Source: an uncultured Draconibacterium sp.
Lineage (GTDB): Bacteria; Bacteroidota; Bacteroidia; Bacteroidales; Prolixibacteraceae
Direction: 5' to 3'
NCBI RefSeq assembly: GCF_963676735.1
Contig: NZ_OY781464.1
Coordinates: 405,001-469,000 of the forward strand
Length of the DNA stretch: 64,000 bases
Both the position numbers and the translations under genes were made by a program. Each line of letters starts with the position of its first letter. Positions within the stretch are counted from its first letter, which is position 1. Positions 24,362 through 34,355 of this stretch are shown in pieces. The notes beneath the pieces were generated by a model. That model made no database searches. It was not told the origin of the DNA and worked only from the letters and a program-made list of their open reading frames with translations.

Positions 24362-24391
24362 AAATTTAAAAAAAAACAAGTGATGCGAGGT

Positions 24392-24895
24392 TTATTCCTC
24401 ATTCATCAGGCTGTCAAGATTAATGGGATTGTTCTGTTTTATACGTTTAAAAATATAGCGTGTAATAAAAATGCCGTTACTGTCGTCGGAGCCGCCATAG
24501 CTTTCAACTCCGGTATTTACAAAGGCAAGTTCCCAGCCCTGGCTCAGCATGTCGTTTATTTTTGAGGTAAGTAAGGCATCATTCGAAGCGATGTTCTGAA
24601 AGCGAATTCCTCCAACATTAAAAAAGTTGAGCAGTTTAGTTTCGTCGTAATCCTTAATACGTATTTCCTGACGGTCGCTTTTATTTCGGTCTCCGTTTTC
24701 TGCTGTTTGGCGGCTGGTAAATTCTTTGTAGTCTACTTTATGGTCGGTTGAGAGTAATCGGGAGCGGCCGACCCCGCTTGGAATAATCGATTCGATTGAT
24801 GTTATTATTTTTACTTCGTATTGCGGCGCCTCCTGGCCTTTGCTCAGTGGTACAAAAAACAGCACCAGCAGTGTGAAAATAAGTAAGTGTTTCAT
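24392..24895 (-). CDS. Secreted protein, tandem paralog 2 (DUF4177-like)
   Basis: The 167-residue protein has a Sec signal peptide (1-20) and then a region shared with its upstream neighbour: IPSGVGRSRLLS, IRIKDYDETKLLNF, GGIRFQNIASNDAL and LTSKINDMLSQGWELAFVNT. The ending GWEL...V followed by ITRYIFKR resembles DUF4177-type domains, but this is a weak recognition. Function is unknown. It follows its paralog by 48 bp and has no visible promoter of its own. Confidence 0.65.
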   Translation of the reverse strand: MKHLLIFTLLVLFFVPLSKGQEAPQYEVKIITSIESIIPSGVGRSRLLSTDHKVDYKEFTSRQTAENGDRNKSDRQEIRIKDYDETKLLNFFNVGGIRFQNIASNDALLTSKINDMLSQGWELAFVNTGVESYGGSDDSNGIFITRYIFKRIKQNNPINLDSLMNEE

Positions 24896-24943
24896 TTTTA
24901 TTTGTTTTGTGAATTTTAGCTTGAAAAATTGATGTTTATGGGA

Positions 24944-25468
24944 TTATTTAATTTCTTTTCTGAAATAATACCGGGTAAGAAACAGACCGTTTGGATCGTT
25001 CGGACTCTCGCTGTTCTCATCGAGTATGGCTTTAAGAAGCTCTTTTTTTATACTTGCGTTTGCCATTTTGCTTTCTACATCGGTTTTAACATCAAACAGT
25101 TCCCACCCGTTGGCAAGCATTTCGTTTAGTTTTGATGTTACCAGAGCATCGTTCGAAACAATGTTCTGAAAGCGAATTCCTCCTTCGTTATAAAAATTTA
25201 GCAGTTTGGTTTCTTCGTAATCTTTAATACGAATGTTTTTTCGCTTGCTTTTGTTTTTGTTTTTCTTTTCGCCTGTTTGTTGCGAGGTAAAATCACTATA
25301 ACCTACCTTTACCACCGGCGATATCATTCGCGATCTTCCCAAACCTCCCGGAACCAGCGATTCAATGCAACTAACAATCTGTATGTCGTACTTTGGCAGT
25401 TGTGCCCGGCTTACTATCGGAAGGCAAAAAATAATCAAAAATGCTATTCGAATTTTGAGGCTCATCAT
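24944..25468 (-). CDS. Secreted protein, tandem paralog 1 (DUF4177-like)
   Basis: The 174-residue protein begins with a signal peptide (about 1-22) and shares GRSRMIS, IRIKDYEETKLLNFYNEGGIRFQ and VTSKLNEMLANGWELFDVKT with the neighbouring gene. The two differ in a Lys/Asn-rich loop and in an insertion of about 14 residues near the C-terminus. They are a recent-looking tandem duplication. A TATATTTG element (25493-25500) lies 25 bp upstream. Two consecutive ATGs are possible starts. Confidence 0.65.
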   Translation of the reverse strand: MMSLKIRIAFLIIFCLPIVSRAQLPKYDIQIVSCIESLVPGGLGRSRMISPVVKVGYSDFTSQQTGEKKNKNKSKRKNIRIKDYEETKLLNFYNEGGIRFQNIVSNDALVTSKLNEMLANGWELFDVKTDVESKMANASIKKELLKAILDENSESPNDPNGLFLTRYYFRKEIK

Positions 25469-25492
25469 GTATTAAATTATGTTTATTGCTAA

Positions 25493-25500
25493 CAAATATA
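25493..25500 (-). promoter_or_regulatory. Promoter -7 element of the secreted paralog pair
   Basis: TATATTTG on the minus strand is an exact consensus, 25 bp before the start. No clear -33 is visible. Confidence 0.5.
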
Positions 25501-25649
25501 CCTAAAAGTTTTAACCGGCTCAGGCTAAAACAAAAAGCATACCGAACTACTTTGTTAAATAAATTTAATCTATCGCAAATGGAATCAATTTTGCAATACA
25601 GGCGCGACCAATAATAATTTTTTTTATCTTTCCGCAACAAAACCTGATT

Positions 25650-27839
25650 ATGTCAAAGTTCCCGTTTTATCAACAGTTTGATGCGATGGATTGCGGCCCT
25701 ACCTGCTTGCGTATGGTGGCTAAATATTACGGGAAACATTTTACCACCGAATTTCTTCGCGAGAACTCATATATTACCCGTGAGGGAGTCTCGCTGCTTG
25801 GAATTAGCGATGCGGCTGAGGCTATTGGAATGCGTTCGATGGGCGTAAAAATTACTTTTCAGCAATTAAAAAACGAAGCACCGCTGCCGTGTATTGTGCA
25901 TTGGGGGCAGGATCATTTTGTTGTGGTTCACCAGTTTAAAAAAGGGAAAGTTTGCGTGGCAGATCCAGCATTTGGGCGGATTGAATACACCGAAAAGGAG
26001 TTTTGTGAAAAGTGGATTTCGACAGTTTCCGGCGGAGAGGAAAAAGGAATTTGTCTGCTTTTACAACCTACGCCCGATTTCTACCAGAGTGAAGACGACA
26101 AGGTAAAACGTACCGGGTTTCAGTTTGTTTTTAATTACCTGAAGCCGTACAAAAAACTGGTAATTCAGTTAATTCTTGGTTTCTTTTTGGGAAGCTGTAT
26201 TCAACTGGTCTTGCCATTTTTAACGCAGAGTGTTGTTGATATTGGTATCAATAACCAGGACATTGGTTTTATTTACCTTGTACTTATTGCTCAACTCGTG
26301 TTGTTTATCAGCCGAATGTCGGTAGAGTTTATTCGCTCATGGATATTGTTGCACATCAGTACGCGCATTAATATTTCCATAATTTCCGACTTTCTGATCA
26401 AATTGATGAAATTGCCGCTAGGCTTTTTCGATTCAAAAATGATTGGCGATATTTTACAACGCATTGAAGATCACGACCGGATTGAGCGTTTTTTAACAGC
26501 GCAATCAATTGGGGTATTGTTCTCGGTTTTTAGCCTGGTGGTTTTTGCCATTGTGCTGGCCATTTACAGCTGGACCATATTTTTTATTTTTATACTTGGC
26601 TCGGCGCTGTATTTTGTCTGGATTTATGTTTTTATGAAACGCCGTCGCGAGCTCGATTTTAAACGTTTTAGTAAACTTTCGGAAAATCAGAGTAAACTTA
26701 TCCAGATTATTAACGGCATGCAGGAAATTAAGCTGAACAACTACGAAAAGCAAAAGCGCTGGGAGTGGGAGCGTGTTCAGGCCGGGCTGTTTAAAGTTAG
26801 TGTAAAAAGCCTTTCGTTGCAGCAATATCAAGATGCCGGCTCGGTATTTATAAACGAAACAAAAAATATACTCATCATAATCATATCTGCCACAGCGGTA
26901 GTAAATGGCGAATTAACACTTGGTATGATGCTGGCCATACAATATATAATTGGGCAGCTGAATACACCCTTGCGCCAGCTCATTAGTTTTATGCATACCG
27001 CACAGGATGCTAAAATTAGTTTGGAGCGTTTGGCCGAAATTCACGATAAAAAGGATGAAAGCGAAGCCGGAAAATCGTATGTGAGAAACCTGCCCGAAAA
27101 CAAAGGAATTGTTGTTAGCGATTTGGTTTTTCAATATGAAGGGCCACGTTCGCCAAAGGTGCTGAATAATATCGATCTGGAAATACCGGAAAAGAAAACA
27201 ACAGCAATTGTTGGAACCAGCGGCAGCGGAAAAACGACATTAATAAAATTGTTGCTTGGTTTTTATCCGCCCGTTGCCGGCGATATTAAAATTGGAGGAA
27301 CACGATTGGCCAACTATTCCCCACAAATGTGGCGCGACAACTGTGGCGTGGTAATGCAGGATGGTTTTATCTTTTCAGACAGTATTGCAAAAAATATTGT
27401 GGTAAACGACGAACTTATCGATCAGGAACGTTTATTGAATGCCGTAAAAATGGCTAATATTCAGGATTATATCGAAGCATTGCCCTTAAGTTACAACACA
27501 AAAATAGGGCAGGAAGGCGTGGGGTTAAGCCAGGGGCAGAAACAGCGAATTCTGATTGCCCGTGCCATTTATAAATCGCCGGAGTACCTGTTTTTTGATG
27601 AGGCAACCAATGCTCTTGATGCCAACAACGAGAAAATGATCATGGAAAATATGGACAAGTTCTCGGCGGGAAAAACTGTTGTTGTGGTGGCGCACCGTTT
27701 AAGCACGGTAAAAAATGCCGATCAGATTGTGGTGCTCGACTCAGGTGAAATCGTGGAGCGCGGAACACACGAAGAGCTGATTGCAAAACAAGGGAAATAT
27801 TATCAACTGGTTAAAAATCAATTGGAACTGGGAAACTGA
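25650..27839 (+). CDS. Peptidase-containing ABC exporter (C39 peptidase, PCAT family)
   Basis: The 729-residue protein combines three parts: an N-terminal C39 cysteine peptidase with Cys15 (DCGPTC), His89 and Asp105 (VADPAFG); a six-span exporter domain (about 160-440); and a nucleotide-binding domain with Walker A GTSGSGKT, signature LSQGQKQR, Walker B YLFFDEATNALD and H-loop AHRLST. Such proteins cleave double-glycine leaders and export the mature peptide or bacteriocin. The HlyD-type adaptor gene follows after 6 bp. No GG-leader precursor gene was seen nearby, so the cargo is unknown. Confidence 0.93.
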   Translation: MSKFPFYQQFDAMDCGPTCLRMVAKYYGKHFTTEFLRENSYITREGVSLLGISDAAEAIGMRSMGVKITFQQLKNEAPLPCIVHWGQDHFVVVHQFKKGKVCVADPAFGRIEYTEKEFCEKWISTVSGGEEKGICLLLQPTPDFYQSEDDKVKRTGFQFVFNYLKPYKKLVIQLILGFFLGSCIQLVLPFLTQSVVDIGINNQDIGFIYLVLIAQLVLFISRMSVEFIRSWILLHISTRINISIISDFLIKLMKLPLGFFDSKMIGDILQRIEDHDRIERFLTAQSIGVLFSVFSLVVFAIVLAIYSWTIFFIFILGSALYFVWIYVFMKRRRELDFKRFSKLSENQSKLIQIINGMQEIKLNNYEKQKRWEWERVQAGLFKVSVKSLSLQQYQDAGSVFINETKNILIIIISATAVVNGELTLGMMLAIQYIIGQLNTPLRQLISFMHTAQDAKISLERLAEIHDKKDESEAGKSYVRNLPENKGIVVSDLVFQYEGPRSPKVLNNIDLEIPEKKTTAIVGTSGSGKTTLIKLLLGFYPPVAGDIKIGGTRLANYSPQMWRDNCGVVMQDGFIFSDSIAKNIVVNDELIDQERLLNAVKMANIQDYIEALPLSYNTKIGQEGVGLSQGQKQRILIARAIYKSPEYLFFDEATNALDANNEKMIMENMDKFSAGKTVVVVAHRLSTVKNADQIVVLDSGEIVERGTHEELIAKQGKYYQLVKNQLELGN

Positions 27840-27845
27840 TGACAA

Positions 27846-29150
27846 ATGACTGACGAGCAAAATAAAATAGAAATTCGTTCCGGCGAAGTACAGGAGATAC
27901 TTGGCGGAGTACCATCGCGCATTGTTCGTTACGGTATTCTGGTTTTTGTTGCCATTTTTTCGTTTATCATCATTGGCAGTTTCGTTTTTTACTATCCCGA
28001 TATTTTGCGCTCGAATATTGTGGTTACTACCGAAAATCCACCGGCTACCTTGGTTGCCCGGGCAACAGGTAAAATCGATAGGTTGTTTGTTGAGGATAAA
28101 GATCATGTAGCCGCAGGGCAAACTATCGCTTTAATCGAAAATCCGGCAGAATATAACGATGTTATTGAGTTGGAAAAAATGATAAATGCAGTTCAGCCAG
28201 CTTTTGATACGCTTCATTTCACCGTTTCGCAGCGCTTTAATAAAAGTCTGCAATTGGGGGCAGTGCAAGAGTATTATTCGCAGTTTTTAACCCGATACGA
28301 TGAGTTAAATGAATTCTATCAACGTAATTATTATATGTTGAAAGAGGAGTCGTATAAGGAGCAGTTAAAAAATGCACGGATTTTATACGACCGCCTTTGG
28401 GAGCAAAAAGTTGCCATCGATAAAGAATACCAGATTAAACAACGCAATTACGAACGCCAGAAAAAATTGCTGGCCGGAGAGGTTGTTTCTTCCACTGTTT
28501 TAGAGCAAGCTGAATCGGATATGTTGAGTAAAAAATCGGAACTCGATGGTATTCGTTCCACCTTAGCCGAGCGACAAATTGATATCAGCGAACTGGATCA
28601 GAAAATTATTGAAAACGAAAAAGAATATCACGATTATAAAATTCAATACGAGTCGGCACTGATTGAGGCTTTTAATAACCTGAAAAGTCAGGCCAGTGAC
28701 TGGTTTCTGACTTATGTTTTACGATCGCCTATTGATGGGGTGGTTACCTTTAATAAGTTTTATGCCGAAAACCAGAATATTACCGAAGGCGACCGTGTTT
28801 TAACCATCGTTCCCGAAGATGTTGGTGAGGTTGTAGGCAAAGTTGAGTTGCCTGTTCGTGGATCGGGAAAAGTAAAAGAGGGGCTTGATGTTAATGTGAA
28901 ATTCGACAATTACCCGTACATGGAATATGGTTTGGTTCGTGGCAAAGTAAAAAGTGTTTCGCTGGTGCCCGAAGATAGTTTTTATATGGTTGAAATCGTT
29001 TTTCCTAACGGATTGGTTACCAATTACGATAACGAGCTGCAAATGCAAAGCCAGTTAATGGGACAGTCCGAAATTATCACCGAGGACCTGCGTTTGATTC
29101 AACGTATCTTTAATCCGCTTAAAGCACTCTGGAAAGAAAGGGTGCGGTAG
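27846..29150 (+). CDS. HlyD-family periplasmic adaptor of the peptide exporter
   Basis: The 434-residue protein has a short cytoplasmic N-terminus, one membrane span (YGILVFVAIFSFIIIGSFVFYY), a biotinyl-lipoyl-like segment (TGKIDRLFVEDKDHVAAGQTIALI), and a long coiled-coil hairpin (about 150-280). The beta-barrel return is in LRSPIDGVVTFNKFYAENQNITEGDRVLTIVP. It would link the preceding ABC exporter to an outer-membrane channel, which is not encoded here. The start is 6 bp after the exporter's stop. Confidence 0.92.
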   Translation: MTDEQNKIEIRSGEVQEILGGVPSRIVRYGILVFVAIFSFIIIGSFVFYYPDILRSNIVVTTENPPATLVARATGKIDRLFVEDKDHVAAGQTIALIENPAEYNDVIELEKMINAVQPAFDTLHFTVSQRFNKSLQLGAVQEYYSQFLTRYDELNEFYQRNYYMLKEESYKEQLKNARILYDRLWEQKVAIDKEYQIKQRNYERQKKLLAGEVVSSTVLEQAESDMLSKKSELDGIRSTLAERQIDISELDQKIIENEKEYHDYKIQYESALIEAFNNLKSQASDWFLTYVLRSPIDGVVTFNKFYAENQNITEGDRVLTIVPEDVGEVVGKVELPVRGSGKVKEGLDVNVKFDNYPYMEYGLVRGKVKSVSLVPEDSFYMVEIVFPNGLVTNYDNELQMQSQLMGQSEIITEDLRLIQRIFNPLKALWKERVR

Positions 29151-29433
29151 GTAAAGAGTAAAGTTTAGATTAAGTCAATACAAGGCTGCTAAGGTTGATA
29201 AAAAAAATGAACTTATTTCCCTTCGCTAAACTTAAATGCCTATAAAACCTTATCTTTTCTCAAATCTTTGTAGCGAAAAAATACCACACCCACCGAATAG
29301 ACTATATTAACCTTGTTTAGCCTGTTTCACATTTTGCAATTGTCTTTTGCCAACTTCTCAACTTCATGCTTCCAACCTTTTCAATCTCAATCCTTTTCAA
29401 TCTTAATTATTTCAAAAAAAAACTCAAAACTTA
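29151..29433. other. Intergenic region upstream of the ribosomal superoperon
   Basis: A 435-bp gap separates the adaptor gene from rpsL. Its first 280 bp are AT-rich with no convincing ORF, hairpin or repeat. The remainder holds two promoters and the rpsL leader. Confidence 0.5.
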
Positions 29434-29462
29434 TTGTACTTTAATTAAAATTCGTACTTTTG
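29434..29462 (+). promoter_or_regulatory. Upstream promoter of the ribosomal superoperon (P1)
   Basis: TTG (29434-29436), 18-bp spacer, TACTTTTG (29455-29462): a near-perfect Bacteroidota promoter. Transcription would start near 29469, about 117 nt before rpsL. Confidence 0.75.
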
Positions 29463-29507
29463 CGAGCCGTTTTTAGGGGAAAAGTGCGCTTTTTCGTCTC
29501 GAAACGA

Positions 29508-29537
29508 TTGATAATTAAGGATTTTTGCATAATTTTG
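29508..29537 (+). promoter_or_regulatory. Downstream promoter of the ribosomal superoperon (P2)
   Basis: TTG (29508-29510), 19-bp spacer, TAATTTTG (29530-29537). Together with P1 it makes a tandem arrangement, as expected for a strongly expressed ribosomal operon. Confidence 0.7.
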
Positions 29538-29585
29538 CAGTCCGTTTTGAGAAATGATTATTAACTATATAAAAAACAGGTAGTT

Positions 29586-29960
29586 ATGCCAACTATTTCA
29601 CAGTTAGTTAGAAAAGGAAGACAAACTAAAGTGGAGAAAAGTAAATCTCCGGCTTTAGATTCATGCCCACAACGTCGAGGGGTATGTGTACGTGTTTATA
29701 CCACTACGCCTAAGAAACCTAACTCAGCAATGCGTAAAGTTGCAAGGGTAAGGTTAACTAATGGTAAAGAGGTGAATGCTTATATTCCAGGAGAAGGCCA
29801 CAACTTGCAAGAGCACTCGATTGTACTTGTTCGTGGTGGTAGGGTAAAAGACCTTCCGGGTGTACGTTATCACTTAATTCGTGGAGCACTCGATACAGCA
29901 GGTGTTGAAGGTCGTCTTCAGCGTCGTTCGAAGTACGGTGCTAAAAAACCGAAAAAATAA
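29586..29960 (+). CDS. rpsL: Ribosomal protein S12
   Basis: uS12 sits at the decoding centre of the 30S subunit. The 124 residues are typical: [30 protein letters not shown] with the streptomycin-related Lys in wild-type state, and [31 protein letters not shown]. It is the first gene of the superoperon behind two promoters and is followed by a 134-bp structured gap before rpsG. Confidence 0.99.
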   Translation: MPTISQLVRKGRQTKVEKSKSPALDSCPQRRGVCVRVYTTTPKKPNSAMRKVARVRLTNGKEVNAYIPGEGHNLQEHSIVLVRGGRVKDLPGVRYHLIRGALDTAGVEGRLQRRSKYGAKKPKK

Positions 29961-30016
29961 GCAGTAAAAAAGAGTAATTAACTACGTTATTTTCAGTGGT
30001 TTGGTTGAGTAAAGGA

Positions 30017-30061
30017 CCCTCTCTAATGTCTTCCGGAGGAGAATTGAAGACCGCCTTAGGG
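30017..30061 (+). promoter_or_regulatory. Structured spacer between rpsL and rpsG, possible S7 control site
   Basis: GTCTTC (30028-30033) and GAAGAC (30046-30051) form a stem whose 12-nt loop contains GGAGGAG. CCCT (30017-30020) and AGGG (30058-30061) can close an outer helix. In E. coli the S12-S7 spacer is bound by S7 for translational autoregulation. A similar role here is inferred from position and fold only. A 15-codon ORF overlapping it (30026-30073) looks accidental. Confidence 0.35.
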
Positions 30062-30094
30062 CAACCGATTTAAATAACACTAAAAAGTTTTAAA

Positions 30095-30571
30095 ATGAGA
30101 AAGTCAAAACCAAAGAAGAGGCATTTGTTGCCAGATCCAAAGTTTAATGATGTGCTGGTAACCCGCTTTGTAAACGATCTTATGGTGGATGGGAAAAAAT
30201 CTACCGCTTACAGTATTTTTTACGATACCATGGATATGGTAGAAAAAAGAATGAAAGATGCTGAGCAATCTCCACTTGAAGTGTGGAAAAAAGCATTGGA
30301 GAATATCACTCCTGCTGTAGAGGTTAAAAGCCGCCGTGTTGGTGGTGCTACTTTCCAGGTTCCGATGGAAATTCGTCCGGAAAGAAAAACCGCAATCAGT
30401 ATTAAAAATATGATCTTGTTTGCCAGAAAACGTTCTGGAAGGTCTATGGCCGATAAGTTATCTGCTGAAATTATTGCTGCATTTAACGAAGAGGGTGGAG
30501 CGTATAAGAAGAAAGAAGATACCCACAGAATGGCCGAAGCAAACCGTGCATTCGCACACTTCAGATTTTAG
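30095..30571 (+). CDS. rpsG: Ribosomal protein S7
   Basis: uS7 nucleates assembly of the 30S head and contacts the E and P sites. The 158-residue protein shows [50 protein letters not shown] and a C-terminal [17 protein letters not shown]. It is the second gene of the superoperon; in other bacteria S7 is the autoregulator of this operon section. Confidence 0.99.
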   Translation: MRKSKPKKRHLLPDPKFNDVLVTRFVNDLMVDGKKSTAYSIFYDTMDMVEKRMKDAEQSPLEVWKKALENITPAVEVKSRRVGGATFQVPMEIRPERKTAISIKNMILFARKRSGRSMADKLSAEIIAAFNEEGGAYKKKEDTHRMAEANRAFAHFRF

Positions 30572-30630
30572 TTTAGAGAGAACAAAATATAGTTTAGTAA
30601 AATTTGGTAATAGAAAATAGGTAATTTAAA

Positions 30631-32742
30631 ATGGCTAAACAAGATCTGAAATATACCAGGAATATTGGTATTATGGCGCACATCGACGCCGGTAAAACCA
30701 CCGTGTCAGAACGAATTTTGTTTTACACAGGTATGACTCACCGTATTGGTGAAGTGCACGATGGTGCTGCAACCATGGACTGGATGGAACAAGAGCAGGA
30801 AAGAGGTATTACAATTACTTCTGCTGCAACTACCACCTTCTGGAAACACAAAGAGCAGGAGTATAAAATCAATATTATTGATACTCCGGGACACGTTGAC
30901 TTTACCGTAGAGGTTGAGCGTTCGCTGCGTATTCTTGATGGTACTGTAGCTCTTTTCTGTGCTGTAGGAGGTGTTGAAGCACAGTCGGAAACGGTATGGC
31001 GTCAGGCTGAAAAATATGGTGTTCCACGTATTGCATTTGTAAATAAAATGGACCGTCAGGGTGCCGATTTCTTTAATGTATACAATGAAATTAAAGAAAA
31101 ATTAGGTGCTAACCCTGTTCCAATGCAAATTCCTATCGGTGCTGAAGAAACTTTCGAGGGAGTTATCGACCTTGTTGAGATGAAAGCAGTGCGTTGGGAA
31201 GACGACGCAACAATGGGAACGAAATATGTTCTTAGCGAAATTCCTGAAGAATTAAAAGAACAGGCTGACGAATGGAAAGAAAAATTAGTTGAATCGGTTG
31301 CCGAAGTTGACGATGAAATTTTGGAGCGTTACTTCGAAGATCCTGATTCAATTACTGCTGAAGAAATGATGGCTGTAATCCGTAAAGCAACTTTGGAAGG
31401 AGTAATCATTCCGATGATGTGTGGATCAGCATTTAAAAATAAAGGTGTTCAGCGTTTGTTGGATGCGGTTTGTGAGTTCTTGCCTTCTCCGCTTGATAAA
31501 GGCGAAGTTAAAGGTAAAAACCCGGTAATCGATAAAGAAGTAACACGTATGCCTGATGCAGACGAACCTTTGGCTGCACTGGCATTTAAAATTGCTACCG
31601 ACCCATTCGTAGGTCGTTTGGCATTTATCCGTGTTTATTCTGGTAAAATTGAGGCGGGTTCAACCGTATACAACTCACGTACAGGTAAAAAAGAGCGTAT
31701 TTCTCGCTTATACCAGATGCACTCTAACAAGCAAAATCCAAAAGATGTTATCGAGGCAGGTGATATCTGTGCTGCAGTAGGTTTTAAAGATATTCGTACA
31801 GGTGATACACTTGGCGATCTTAAAAACCCAATTGAGCTGGAAAGCATGGATTTTCCGGAACCGGTAATTGGTATTGCTATTGAGCCTAAATCGCAAAAAG
31901 ATGTTGATAAACTTGGAAACGGTTTAGCAAAACTGGCTGAAGAAGATCCAACATTCGTTGTTAGAACCGACGAAGATTCAGGTCAGACAGTAATTCGCGG
32001 TATGGGTGAGCTTCACCTTGAAATTTTGATCGACCGTTTGAAACGCGAGTTCAAAGTTGAATGTAACCAGGGAGCTCCTCAGGTAGCATACAAAGAAGCT
32101 ATTACTCAGTCAGTTGAGCTTCGTGAAGTATTCAAGAAGCAAACTGGTGGACGTGGTAAATTCGCCGATATTATTTGTCGTGTTGAGCCTACAGAAGTAG
32201 GAAAAGAAGGACTTGAATTTATCGACGAGGTAAAAGGTGGTCGTATTCCACGTGAATACATCCCATCGGTAGAGAAAGGTTTTAAAGATGCATTGGCCAA
32301 TGGTCCGTTAGCAGGGTTCCCTGTTGATAGCCTGAAAGTAACACTGCTTGATGGTTCATTCCACCCGGTGGATTCAGACCAGTTGTCATTTGAAATCTGT
32401 GCACGTCAAGCATTTAAATCTGCTGCATCGAAAGCAAAACCTGCACTGCTTGAGCCAATTATGAAGCTTGAGATTGTTACTCCGGAAGAGTATATGGGTG
32501 ATATTATCGCCGATCTTAACCGTCGTCGGGGCGAGGTAGCCAGCATGGATTCAAAAGGTAATGCCAAAGTAATTGAAGCAAAAGTTCCGCTATCAGAGCA
32601 GTTTGGTTATGTTACCGTATTACGTACACTATCATCAGGACGTGCTACTTCATCAATGGAGTTTAGCCACTATGCCGAGGTTCCGCGTAACCTGGCAGAG
32701 AAAGTGTTAGCAGATGTACAAGGAAGAATTGATTTATTATAA
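30631..32742 (+). CDS. fusA: Elongation factor G, canonical (FusA)
   Basis: This translocation GTPase has 703 residues and fully canonical GTPase motifs: AHIDAGKTT, switch [22 protein letters not shown] with the catalytic His, and NKMD. The domain IV segments [11 protein letters not shown] and [10 protein letters not shown] are present. It differs clearly from the EF-G paralog at 10,542-12,698, where these motifs are degenerate. It lies between rpsG and rpsJ, the usual place. No tuf gene follows. Confidence 0.99.
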   Translation: MAKQDLKYTRNIGIMAHIDAGKTTVSERILFYTGMTHRIGEVHDGAATMDWMEQEQERGITITSAATTTFWKHKEQEYKINIIDTPGHVDFTVEVERSLRILDGTVALFCAVGGVEAQSETVWRQAEKYGVPRIAFVNKMDRQGADFFNVYNEIKEKLGANPVPMQIPIGAEETFEGVIDLVEMKAVRWEDDATMGTKYVLSEIPEELKEQADEWKEKLVESVAEVDDEILERYFEDPDSITAEEMMAVIRKATLEGVIIPMMCGSAFKNKGVQRLLDAVCEFLPSPLDKGEVKGKNPVIDKEVTRMPDADEPLAALAFKIATDPFVGRLAFIRVYSGKIEAGSTVYNSRTGKKERISRLYQMHSNKQNPKDVIEAGDICAAVGFKDIRTGDTLGDLKNPIELESMDFPEPVIGIAIEPKSQKDVDKLGNGLAKLAEEDPTFVVRTDEDSGQTVIRGMGELHLEILIDRLKREFKVECNQGAPQVAYKEAITQSVELREVFKKQTGGRGKFADIICRVEPTEVGKEGLEFIDEVKGGRIPREYIPSVEKGFKDALANGPLAGFPVDSLKVTLLDGSFHPVDSDQLSFEICARQAFKSAASKAKPALLEPIMKLEIVTPEEYMGDIIADLNRRRGEVASMDSKGNAKVIEAKVPLSEQFGYVTVLRTLSSGRATSSMEFSHYAEVPRNLAEKVLADVQGRIDLL

Positions 32743-32764
32743 TAATTTATAACAATTTTCTCTT

Positions 32765-33070
32765 ATGAGTCAAAAGATCAGGATTAAGCTTAAATCGTAC
32801 GATCACAACTTGGTAGACAAGTCGGCTGAGAAAATCGTTAAAACCGTAAAAACTACAGGTGCGGTAGTTAGTGGTCCTATTCCACTTCCTACTCACCGCA
32901 GAGTTTTCACAGTTTTGCGTTCAACCTTCGTAAATAAAAAATCGAGGGAACAATTTCAGTTGTCTTCATACAAACGTTTGATCGACATTTACAGCTCAAC
33001 CGCAAAAACAATCGACGCATTAATGAAGCTAGAGCTTCCAAGTGGCGTTGAAGTAGAAATTAAAGTTTGA
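32765..33070 (+). CDS. rpsJ: Ribosomal protein S10
   Basis: uS10 of 101 residues, with [21 protein letters not shown] and [19 protein letters not shown]. In other bacteria it also pairs with NusB in antitermination. It begins 22 bp after fusA, so no separate S10 promoter is needed or seen. Confidence 0.99.
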   Translation: MSQKIRIKLKSYDHNLVDKSAEKIVKTVKTTGAVVSGPIPLPTHRRVFTVLRSTFVNKKSREQFQLSSYKRLIDIYSSTAKTIDALMKLELPSGVEVEIKV

Positions 33071-33092
33071 TAATTTAAAGTAGTCGAAAAAA

Positions 33093-33722
33093 ATGGCTGG
33101 TATTATTGGAAAAAAAATCGGAATGACATCCGTATTCAGTGTTGAGGGGAAAAATATCCCATGCACTGTGATTGAGGCCGGACCTTGTGTGGTAACACAA
33201 GTGAAAACGGCAGAGACCGACGGCTACGAAGCGCTTCAGTTAGCTTATGGCGAGAAAAAAGACAAGCACGCCACTAAAGCTGAAGTTGGCCACTTTAAAA
33301 AGGCTGGTGTTTCACCAAAGCGCAAAGTAGTAGAGTTTCATAACACCTATCAGGAAGAATTTGAATTGGGACAGGAAATCGATGTGAACATCTTTCACGA
33401 AAAAGATTATGTTGATATCGTTGGTGTTTCAAAAGGTAAAGGTTTCCAGGGGGTAGTAAAACGTCACAATTTCCGTGGTGTTAACGATGCTACTCACGGG
33501 CAGCACAACAGGCTAAGAGCACCGGGTTCAATTGGTGCATCATCATGGCCTTCGCGCGTATTTAAAGGAATGCGTATGGCTGGTAGAGATGGTGGAAAAA
33601 CAGTAACCATCGAAAACCTTGAAGTAGTAAAAGTTATTCCTGAGAAGAATGTAATAGTGGTAAAAGGTTCAGTACCTGGAGCCAAAGGTTCATACTTAAT
33701 TATTAGAAAACAATGGAACTAA
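33093..33722 (+). CDS. rplC: Ribosomal protein L3
   Basis: uL3 of 209 residues, an early 50S assembly protein. It has the N-terminal [12 protein letters not shown] and the central [13 protein letters not shown] with [23 protein letters not shown], the loop that reaches the peptidyl-transferase centre. Its last ten bases overlap the rplD start. Confidence 0.99.
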   Translation: MAGIIGKKIGMTSVFSVEGKNIPCTVIEAGPCVVTQVKTAETDGYEALQLAYGEKKDKHATKAEVGHFKKAGVSPKRKVVEFHNTYQEEFELGQEIDVNIFHEKDYVDIVGVSKGKGFQGVVKRHNFRGVNDATHGQHNRLRAPGSIGASSWPSRVFKGMRMAGRDGGKTVTIENLEVVKVIPEKNVIVVKGSVPGAKGSYLIIRKQWN

Positions 33723-34342
33723 GTGTACTGAATATAGAAGGAAAAGAAACCGGAAAAAAAGTCACTTTGAACGACCAGATTTTCGGTATTGAGCCCAGCG
33801 ACCACGCCATTTATTTGGATGTAAAACAATACATGGCTAATCAGCGCCAGGGAACAAGCAAGAGCAAAGAACGTGGTGAAATTACAGGTAGCACCAAAAA
33901 GATTAAAAGACAAAAAGGTACCGGTACAGCACGTGCAGGTAGCATCAAGTCGCCAATCTTTCGTGGTGGTGGTACAATTTTTGGCCCACGTCCGCGTAAT
34001 TACGGATTTAAGCTGAACAAAAAAGTAAAGCAATTAGCCCGTAAATCAGCTTTAACTTACAAAGCAAACGAAAAAAGCATCATGGTTGTGGAGGACTTCA
34101 ATTTTGAAGCGCCAAAAACAAAAGAGATGGTAGCATTGAAAAGCAATCTGCAAATTGCTGAAAAAAAGGCACTTTTCGTTTTACCAACTGAAAATAATAA
34201 CATATATTTGTCGTCGCGAAATTTGCAAGACGTATCGGTTGTAACTGCTTCAGAGTTAAATACTTATCAGATTTTGAACGCAAAAGCGATTGTGCTTTGT
34301 GAGGGATCTGTTGCGAAAATTGAAGAAGCATTTAAACTTTAA
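33713..34342 (+). CDS. rplD: Ribosomal protein L4
   Basis: uL4 of 209 residues lines the peptide exit tunnel. The extended loop [35 protein letters not shown] is intact. L4 is the S10-operon autoregulator in E. coli, but with no separate S10 leader here such control is not evident. Translation is coupled to rplC by a 10-bp overlap. Confidence 0.98.
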   Translation: MELSVLNIEGKETGKKVTLNDQIFGIEPSDHAIYLDVKQYMANQRQGTSKSKERGEITGSTKKIKRQKGTGTARAGSIKSPIFRGGGTIFGPRPRNYGFKLNKKVKQLARKSALTYKANEKSIMVVEDFNFEAPKTKEMVALKSNLQIAEKKALFVLPTENNNIYLSSRNLQDVSVVTASELNTYQILNAKAIVLCEGSVAKIEEAFKL

Positions 34343-34355
34343 CGGATAAATAAAA

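Noticed and set aside
25371..25640. 89-codon minus-strand ORF upstream of the exporter gene, as a peptide precursor
   Set aside because: It overlaps the secreted paralog and its promoter, has no double-glycine leader and no family resemblance.
30026..30073. 15-codon ORF in the rpsL-rpsG spacer as a leader peptide
   Set aside because: No biased codon content and no linked terminator; it looks accidental, unlike the Cys-rich leader before hemA.
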